Positions 56,759 to 64,000 of a stretch of DNA of 64,000 nucleotides are shown one piece after another. The stretch's first letter is position 1. Every line of letters begins with the position of its first letter. The DNA comes from Eucalyptus grandis (lineage: Eukaryota; Streptophyta; Magnoliopsida; Myrtales; Myrtaceae): contig NC_052614.1 of the NCBI RefSeq assembly GCF_016545825.1, forward strand, positions 11,116,559 through 11,180,558, read 5' to 3'. Both the position numbers and the translations under genes were made by a program. The notes under the pieces are model-generated. The model made no database searches, was not told where the DNA came from, and saw nothing but the letters and a program-made list of their open reading frames with translations.

Positions 56759-58980
56759 ATGTTTGGCTGGATGTGCCGGCTTTTTAAGAAACTTAAGCTG
56801 GGGATCGACGCTCAGCCTCTCACCCCGAGGGATAAGTTGAAGAAGGTACAGTTCCCGCGCTTGTTTTTGAATTTTCGGTTCTGTCCCTTTTTTTTCCCTT
56901 CAATGGTTGAAGAAATGGTACTGGGTTTTCTTTTTTGGGAAAACTGACGAGTAGATGTACTTCCTTGAGCTCCCAATGGGGACCTGTGCTCGGGGCTTTT
57001 ACCTTCTGGCGACAGTTTCGCTTTCGATAATCGAGTCTCCATATGACTGTGTACGGAATTGATGCAACCGCATACTTCAATAATTGGCTGCTTATTTATA
57101 GTGATTCATAACCTTTCCAGCTTATTTTGTACCTGAAAGCGAAAGCTGTTTGTTAGCTCTTCTATTATTATTATTATTTTTATTTTATTTTATTTTTTTA
57201 GTGAGGAAGTTAACTGCGGCTATATGTGCTAGTTCAACCAAGGCACACCATCACACATTTATTCAGTGCATCGAAATTTTTGATCTGATTACTTGACAGG
57301 TAGAAGAGTTATCTGTTTTTATAACAATTTCCCGAAGAGTCCGTTTTTTTATGTGGAGAGTCTTTTTCATTTTGACTTCCCCTGATGTTGTGAGTAATTA
57401 AGAAATGCCTACTTCAAGTATGTATTATAGTAAAACACATGCATCTGCATTTCTGTATATTAAGATGTGGATTTATTTTGTTGGATTGTAGGCTTAGAAA
57501 AAAGATTTAACCTTAGTCTATGCAAATAATTATGGTAGGTTATATCATTTGTATATTTAACTGTTTCATTTGGACCCTCTGTTCTCCTTTCTGTACAGAC
57601 ACTCGAAAAGCTGAAGAAAAAAGCGCAGACTTACAAAAAGAAGGCTTCTCAAGAGGTTAAGAAAGCGAAGAAGTCTTTCAGAGCAAGAGATAGGGGGGGT
57701 ACGGTCACTCACCTCGACGTTTTTCCTGGATAGATACCCTTTACGCCTTTGTTTTTGTTACGTTGTTTCTCGGAGTTGCTTCATTTGCTCAACCTGTCCA
57801 CTGCTATTAGGAATGGAGTTTTGTACACAATAATTCAGTGCAAATCCACATAAACTGGTCCTTACGTTCATTATTTCATTGTATGTGGCAGTCAAAGCAC
57901 TTTAATCTGTCATTGCATTCTGATCTATACTCTCCTTTGTATAACTGTGACCTTATTACTGGATAGCAATCTTAGCACAATCAATTCTTTCACCATTACA
58001 TTTTGTTGTTTGTGGCCGCAACTTCATTTTATATCATTTCACATATATTACTTGTTTTCTTCTCCCCTGTAACTCTGACTTGCAACTACGCAAGAAATTT
58101 TTTACTTTCATAAGATACCTGAAGCTATATGATGGCATTCATCAATTATGGAAGTCAGCTAGTCTATCTTATTGACATAAAGTTGTGCCTTTGGAAATGC
58201 AGCTGCAAATCTATGCTTGAAGAGGAAGAGCCTGTATGAACAGCAGATTGAGCTGCTTGGGAATTCCCAATTTCAGATTGAGGAACTGGTGAGCCATCAA
58301 GATTCAATGATTCAGAACTTCCTTGATATCTGCTTGTAGGATTGGATGACTGATATGTGAATGGTCCAGATAATAAAGTTGGAAGGAGTAAAAACAACAA
58401 CTGAAACTGTGGATGCTCTGAAAATTGGAGCAGCAGCAATGCAAGAAATGCAGAAGGCGACGTATGTCCTACTTTTGTTTTCTTTTCTGAATTGCGGAAT
58501 ACTGATTTTGTTGATATTTGTTTCTTTCTATGCAATGTGGCAGCACTTTCTTATTGCAGTTTCTTGAGGTTGAATTAGCCGGGTGCTCCATTATGGTGCT
58601 TTCTTTTGCTTGTAGAGTTTACTGATGTCTATTTTTTCACAGAAATATTGATGATGGGGACAAGAACATGGATGAGACTAAAGAAGTAATGACAAACGTG
58701 AAACTAATTCAAGCTTCATTGCGAACTCCTTCTGGTGCAGCCACTGAGTTCAATGAGGTTACCATCCTCGCACTTTCTTTTATTTTAGTTATGCTTTTGA
58801 TCACCGGTACAGAGGATCTAAAACTACCTCCCAGAAAGTCCATGCTTATCTCTAATCACTTTGTAATTCCAGGATAAAGTTGAGGCAAAGCTCAAAGAAC
58901 GGGAAGGAGCTGACCCTGTTCCTCAGAGGACAGCTGAGAAGGATGAACTTGCTGATTCGCAAGCTGAGATGGCACTTTGA
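56759..58980 (+). CDS. SNF7/VPS32-like ESCRT-III protein lacking a C-terminal segment, unit 4
   Basis: ESCRT-III core subunits form membrane-bending filaments at endosomes. Exons: 56759-56845, 57599-57698, 58203-58288, 58370-58461, 58643-58757 and 58873-58980. All splice sites are GT-AG, phases join and no internal stop occurs: 195 residues (family about 219). Readings in order: MFGWMCRLFKK, DKLKKTLEKLKKKA, KRKSLYEQQIELL, TTTETVDALKIGAAAMQEMQ, DDGDKNMDETKE, GAATEFNE and DELADSQAEMAL followed by TGA. The helical core aligns without gaps. Missing is about 25 residues after KEREGAD, a region the unit 1 relic still has; the frame is kept. The N-terminal half is unusually lysine-rich. A LINE sits directly upstream and the TATA-like site is lost. 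It may be a real divergent gene or a recent pseudogene whose frame has not yet broken. Confidence 0.8.
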
Positions 58981-59938
58981 GCAGGTCAATCTTCTCTCCT
59001 TTTTTCAAAAGCTAGTATTAAGCATTTCATTGCTGTTGGTCTATAAGTTAGGTTACTCTTAAATTGGCCAAAATTCTGTTTTTCCCTTGGCTGCCAATGA
59101 TTTCTTTCTTTCGTATGTTAAGTGGCATAGGAGAAGACGACTTTTTCTTTGGCTATGTTGTTATGCTGTCATTCTAATCTGATATATCAGTTACATTCCA
59201 TAGGTCTTGCTGCTCATAGTTTACTGAGGCTGTGTAAAGATGCCAAACCTGTATTATGGATATTCCCGCTGCTGTGCTGCTACGCATTTGCATCGATATT
59301 TTTGTTACTAGATACAGTGGAATTTCATTTAATTGGAGACGAACCCCAACAGTAGCTTCTCAAGTCTTCACCAACTTACGAAGTTGGACTGTGCTGTTCA
59401 TAATTTGTACTTCAATCTTGATTGGGCTTCTTAAATTCGACCTAGACAGATTTGATCTTCCTCTGAAGTACTATACTAGTGTGTATGGATATCTATAATC
59501 TGGTCATACATCCCAGAAGAGCAAATAAAGGCCTGATTTCTATTTGTTAGCAAGGTTTCAGAAGCTGCTCGGATCTTCTGATGCAGCAATGTCATTTTCC
59601 TACCTTTTTTGCTGCACACGCATTTCTCTGCACTGGCAATGTAGAGAGAGAGGCATGCAGGTGGAGATATTACTGTCAAAAGTGTGTTTCCATCAAGTTG
59701 TATGATCCAAATTACACATCACCCCCAATCTCATCAAGCATAAAAACCGATTCAGCTTGTACATTCAGAGAGGGTCAGCTAATAAATTTATGACAGGTCT
59801 AGGAAGCTTTGCTCAGACATTAGACCAAGGCAACAACATACTCACGCAATGTGCTCTTTCATTTTAATAGATTTGCATCAGAATCCGAGAGAATTTGGAT
59901 GCAACACCTGGTGTATATGCCATTTGACTCCGTGGTAT

Positions 59939-60775
59939 CTAATTTCCCGGTGTTGACATCTCCAAGTAGTCCAAATCATCACTAATTCCCACCTTCAGTT
60001 ACATTTGAGCATTAGAACTTTAGTTCAAAGAAACTTAGAAGATCAGATATGCTAAAATAGCTACTTCAAAGGAGCAGCTCACGCCTTACTCAAGAGTAAA
60101 CTTACTCATGCCTTTGTAACTATATTTTTCACTGGACTAATTTATCAGGTGAGCAGAAAATGTTGCTTGTAGCAAACTGTCACATTCGGTAATGGTTTAG
60201 ATGCTGTTATTTAGTGTGGTCAGCCAAATAAACCGCAGATATCCGGATTTTGGGTAGTGGTTGACCTACTATGATGCTTTTGGACGAGGCTATATCTGTG
60301 CTTAGGGGAATTGCCTCCTGGAACATATGTTCTAGCAGTTCTTTGGCTTCTGGAAAATTGTTTGAGCACCACTGTCTCAGTGTGAAAATATTGTTTGCAA
60401 CATTAAGACCCAGAAAGAATTTAAAGGGCCAAAATAGAGGAAATTTACAATGTCACAAAATTGCTCAAGTGCTTACTTGAAAACTGAAATAAGCACTTAA
60501 CAGAGCAGAATCTGTGAAGAGGCAATACCTGTCCGTCTATTGGCTGCCGCATGGGCAACTGATATTGCATCCTCTGTCCACATTATTGAGGAATAGTCAG
60601 CTAGTCAGATTGCCAAACAAAGTACCATAAAGAAAGAAACGTGAAATCCAGGATAGCTTAGGGAAAAAACTAGAAGCCTGAGCATCATAACACTGGCTTT
60701 CTTAAGTCATTGCTTCGAAGGCAGCTGGATCATTGTCTGCATATTCTGCCATCTCATCTTAAAATATCAGACAAT
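59939..60775 (-). pseudogene. MND1: MND1 pseudogene, unit 4, 5' part replaced by a Ty3/gypsy element
   Basis: Only the last four exons remain on the minus strand: exon 7 about 60755-60703 (DEMAEYADNDPAAFEAM), exon 8 about 60570-60530 (DAISVAHAAANR), exon 9 60395-60316 (NIFTLRQWCSNNFPEAKELLEH) and exon 10 59992-59939. The exon 9 acceptor is AA and its donor is GC. Upstream exons 1-6 are absent from this window because the LTR retrotransposon starts at 60776, in what is intron 6. They may lie beyond the window. Confidence 0.82.
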
Positions 60776-61248
60776 TGTCACGGCCCGAAAGTTAGCATGT
60801 CCAAGAGGTTTCCATGGCACGGGCGTGACACGTGATGACTCTCGACCTATGTTCCCGAGATGTACAGTATTCTCCTAGGGGCGAGTGATACCGTATTTGT
60901 ACGCATACGTTATAAATGCGAGTAGCTGGTAGTTGGCCATAAATGCATATAGCTGGTAGTTGGCTATGAATGCAAGTGGTTGGTAGATGGGGAGGTGCAA
61001 TCTCCACCGTTAGATCTAAGGGAGATCTACGGGTAGGGTTTGCCTTATACTTGTATATAAAGGGGTGTCCTCCCTCATTGTAACTCATTCACAACATATA
61101 TGAAAATCCAGAGCTTCTCTCTCATCAAGTGTTTATCTCTCTAGAAGTTCGTTGTGAGTCGAGTGTGAAAGGCTGCTTAGGGGTAAAACCTTAAGGCTGC
61201 ACGGGTGAATCGAGAGTTGATCGAGAGTTGATCGATCGGCCCGTGACA
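60776..61248 (+). repeat. 5' LTR of the Ty3/gypsy element
   Basis: 473 bp, beginning TGTCACGG and ending CCGTGACA, a perfect 8-bp terminal inverted repeat. It contains a TATA-like tatataa at 61054-61060, a plausible transcription start region. A short direct repeat ('gctggtagttggc') occurs around 60925-60965. Confidence 0.88.
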
Positions 61249-61250
61249 AG

Positions 61251-61262
61251 TGGTATCAGAGC
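61251..61262 (+). other. Primer-binding site (initiator Met tRNA)
   Basis: TGGTATCAGAGC, complementary to the 3' end of plant initiator methionine tRNA, two bases after the LTR end. It marks the start of minus-strand DNA synthesis and confirms LTR orientation. Confidence 0.9.
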
Positions 61263-61289
61263 TGATTTGCGATCCAAGCACAAGTGCAA

Positions 61290-64000
61290 TGGCTGATCCA
61301 CGATCTGATGAGGCGTTGGTCCTGGGTGAAGACGGCGCTGATCGTGGGCGGAACGCCGAGAAGGGCGGTGTCCGAGGGAAGAAGGCCCGTGGTGGTTCAA
61401 AAGAACCTATGGGGGATCTTGCACAACGGATGGCGAAGCTAGAGTTGTTCGTCTCCGATGTCCAAGGATCGGTCGATGACCTGACCCAGACCGTGGACGG
61501 GGTTGACGCCGGAAGGGAGGAGCTGTTTGCGGAAGTGCAAGAGCTCAAGACCGGCATGGGAGAACTCCGCCACGAGTTGCTGGGGACTCTACAGGAAGAA
61601 CTCACACAAAGGTACGAACCCTTGGAGGCTGCAATGGCGGCTATGCGCGCGGAGATTGCTGAGCTTACGGGTAAGCTCGCGGAAGCACAAGCTGCACGCG
61701 TGAACGGTGTCATCACGGTGCAAGATCCACGGGTGGACACGCCGAAGCCAAAGGAATTCCGGGGCTCGCGGGTGGCCAAGGACGTGGACAACTTTTCGTG
61801 GTACATGGAGCGATACTTCCGAGGCCATGGGAATCAACGACGACCAAACACGGGTAAACACTGCATCCATGTACTTAGCGGATAGTGCTTTATTGTGGTG
61901 GCGTCGTCGGTCGGATGATAGGTGCGGGAATCCTATCGCGACCTGGGTAGACTTCGTCGAAGAGTTCCGACGGAACTACTTTCCCGCTTATGCGGAGGAG
62001 GAAGCTCGTGACGAGCTGGAAGGCGTCTCGAGCGAAGGGCGGTGTGCGCGACTACATCAAGCGGTTCTCGGAGTTGCTACTCCAAATCCCCTCGATGAAT
62101 GAAGTCGAAGCGTTTCACCAGTTCATGGGTGGTCTCAAACCATGGACGAAGCAAGAGTTGAAGCGGTACAACGTGGGAGATCTCACTACGGCCATGACCA
62201 TAGCCGAGTCGCTCGTAGAGTACAAGGCGTCACCTTCCACATCCCGACCGGATACCCGTCCAAGGGACAAAGGCAATGGTGGGGGAGATCGGGGTAGATT
62301 CAACAATCGCCCGACTGGAGCTACACCGCCGAATGGTCCTCACCCTCACCGGGCTAATGCGGGACCAAATGGAGGTGGTCAAAGGAAGGTACGTTCATAT
62401 AGCTGCTTCTTCTGCGACGGCCCACACATGGCGCGGGATTGCCCGAACAAAGCCAAGTTGGCCGCTCTTTGCAAAGAAGACGAGCCTAGGGAGGAAGCAC
62501 GGTTGGGATCGCTGCGACTCCTTAGCACGATCAAGGCCAAGAAGGCAAAGGAGCCGAAAGGCTTGATGTTCGCGGACGTGAAGATCGGAGTGACCACGAT
62601 GAGTGCACTCGTGGACACGGGAGCATCCGACATCTTCATCTCGGAAGAAGCCGCGAAGAAACTTAACCTACGGGTTGAGAAGGGAGCCAGTTGGCTCAAG
62701 ACCGTGAACTCCAAGGAAGTCCCTGCGATCAGGGTTGCAAGGGACGTGGAGATACAACTCGGGTCATGGAGAGGCAAGGAGACTCTAGAGGTAATTCCAC
62801 TTGACGACTACGATATTGTCATTGGAATTAAATTCCTAGATAGGATCCATGCTGTTGTAGTTCCCTTTGCGGAATGTATATGCGTGTTGGACAAGAATAG
62901 CCAATGCGTGATTCCGGTCCATCGCGAGTCGGAGCGTGATCGAAAGATGATCTCGGCCATACGACTCACCAAAGGAACAAGGAAGGGAGAGGTGACCTTC
63001 CTGGCAACCTTGAAGATCGAGGACGACAAGGGCGAAGGGAAAGAAGTCCCGACGGAAGCGACCCAAGTCCTCGACTCGTTCAAGGATGTTATGCCTTCGG
63101 AGCTGCCGAAGAAGCTGCCACCCAAGAGGGAGGTGGACCACAGGATCGAGCTTGTGCCTGACGCTCGACCGCCTGCCATGGCGCCTTACCGTATGGCGCC
63201 ACCCGAGTTAGAAGAGTTGAGGAGGCAACTCAAGGAGCTGCTCGATGCGGGCTACATACGGCCGTCAAAGGCCCCGTTCGGTGCACCGGTCCTATTCCAA
63301 AAGAAGCACGATGGGTCACTCCGGATGTGCATAGACTACCGGGCGCTGAACAAGCTGACCGTGAAGAACAAGTACCCGATCCCACTCATTGCGGATCTCT
63401 TTGATCAACTTGGGGGCGCTAAGTGGTTCCCCAAGCTGGATCTTTGATCGGGTACTACCAAGTTCGGATCGCCGAGGGGGACGAGCCGAAGACAGCGTGC
63501 GTGACGCGGTACGGATCCTATGAATTCCTGGTTATGCCGTTCGGCTTGACCAACGCTCCAGCCACTTTCTGCACGATGATGAACAAGGTACTCCACCCTT
63601 TCCTAGATAGGTTTGTAGTGGTTTACCTAGACGATATTGTGATATATAGCCGGACGTTGGAAGAACATGTCGAGCACATAAGGCAGGTTTTCCAAACCTT
63701 GCGCGAGAACGAGCTGTTCGTCAAGCGCGAGAAGTGTGCCTTCGCCCAAGAAGAAGTCCCGTTCTTGGGGCACATCGTTGGAGGTGGACGAGTGCGGATG
63801 GACAAGGCGAAGATTCAATCGATCGTCGAATGGGAGCCGCCGACGAAGGTACCTGCGTTGAGGTCGTTCTTGGGCCTCACCAACTACTACCGACGGTTCG
63901 TGCGGAGCTACTCAAGCATCACCGTGCCACTCATGGACCTACTGAAGAAAGAGAGGGCGTGGGAGTGGACGGATCGATGTCAAAGAGCCTTCGATCGATT
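61290..64000 (+). pseudogene. Ty3/gypsy gag-pol, frameshifted, incomplete at window end
   Basis: The polyprotein starts at 61290 (MADPRSDEAL) with a coiled-coil-like gag N-terminus. The frame breaks near 61825, again near 62025, and once more at 63445 just after KWFPKLDL, so no continuous polyprotein can be made from this copy. Domains by position: gag capsid part 61750-62240 (LLWWRRR), zinc knuckle about 62400-62440 ([13 protein letters not shown], spacing CX2CX3HX4C), aspartic protease at about 62610 ([10 protein letters not shown]), and reverse transcriptase from about 63150 ([11 protein letters not shown] at 63330, catalytic YLDD at about 63623). The last bases match the RNase H approach (LRSFLGLTNYYRRF at 63855). 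Codon use is more GC-rich than the neighbouring genes, as usual for recent Ty3 elements. Confidence 0.88.

Larger units (their letters stand above)
60776..64000 (+). mobile_element. Ty3/gypsy LTR retrotransposon, 5' part, runs off the window
   Basis: The 5' LTR at 60776-61248 is followed by a primer-binding site and a gag-pol region. Order seen is gag, zinc knuckle, protease, reverse transcriptase, as in Ty3/gypsy. Left flank ACAAT (60771-60775) is the expected target duplication; the partner copy and 3' LTR lie beyond 64000. Integrase and chromodomain are out of view, so the lineage is not assigned. Confidence 0.93.

Noticed and set aside
61177..61806. 209-residue minus-strand open frame
   Set aside because: It is the antisense shadow of the Ty3/gypsy gag region, Ser/Ala/Arg-rich, with no domain.

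Overview
This is nuclear DNA of a flowering plant. The evidence is multi-exon genes with GT-AG introns, plant-type families (SNF7/VPS32, MND1, malectin-like LRR receptor kinase), Ty3/gypsy and L1-type retrotransposons, many MITEs and a stray plastid 16S rRNA piece. Gene structure and repeats fit a eudicot. A woody Myrtaceae such as Eucalyptus is only a guess. No bacterial-type operon, CRISPR array or tRNA gene was seen.

The main structure is a three-gene block, SNF7 (+), MND1 (-), LRR receptor kinase (+), repeated in tandem. Unit 1 (about 2540-6851) is heavily decayed: SNF7 relic 2540-3478, MND1 exon relic 5163-5235, kinase relic 6140-6851. Unit 2 (about 9640-22330): SNF7 copy with broken splice sites 10641-13993, MND1 copy 15822-19279 with a full reading frame but one bad splice donor, kinase relic 20650-21304. 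Unit 3 (about 22640-50085): SNF7 copy 29505-31597 cut short by an in-frame stop, MND1 pseudogene 32378-35380, and the intact 12-exon kinase gene 45004-50085. Unit 4 (56014-60775): an SNF7-like gene 56759-58980 with all six coding exons open, followed by an MND1 copy cut off by a Ty3/gypsy element that runs out of the window.

Mobile DNA explains most of the spacing between genes. It includes an L1-type LINE at 7055-9250 with 14-bp target duplications, a second LINE ending about 750 bp before the start codon of unit 4 SNF7, and a family of 3-4 kb solo LTR-like elements. Of that family, 23202-27614 lies inside a MITE and carries a foldback element; 35808-42524 has a same-family copy, 38311-41863, nested within it; and 51872-53021 carries a miniature TRIM element. 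There are also several MITEs and a Ty3/gypsy element from 60776 with LTR, primer-binding site and disrupted gag-pol.

If expressed, two genes look able to make full proteins. One is the receptor kinase (889 residues, plasma membrane signalling). The other is the unit 4 SNF7-like protein (195 residues, ESCRT-III membrane remodelling), which lacks a C-terminal segment that the unit 1 relic still has. MND1 (meiotic recombination with HOP2) survives here only as damaged copies. Exon coordinates were worked out by eye from splice sites, reading frames and comparison between the copies; no search or alignment program was run.
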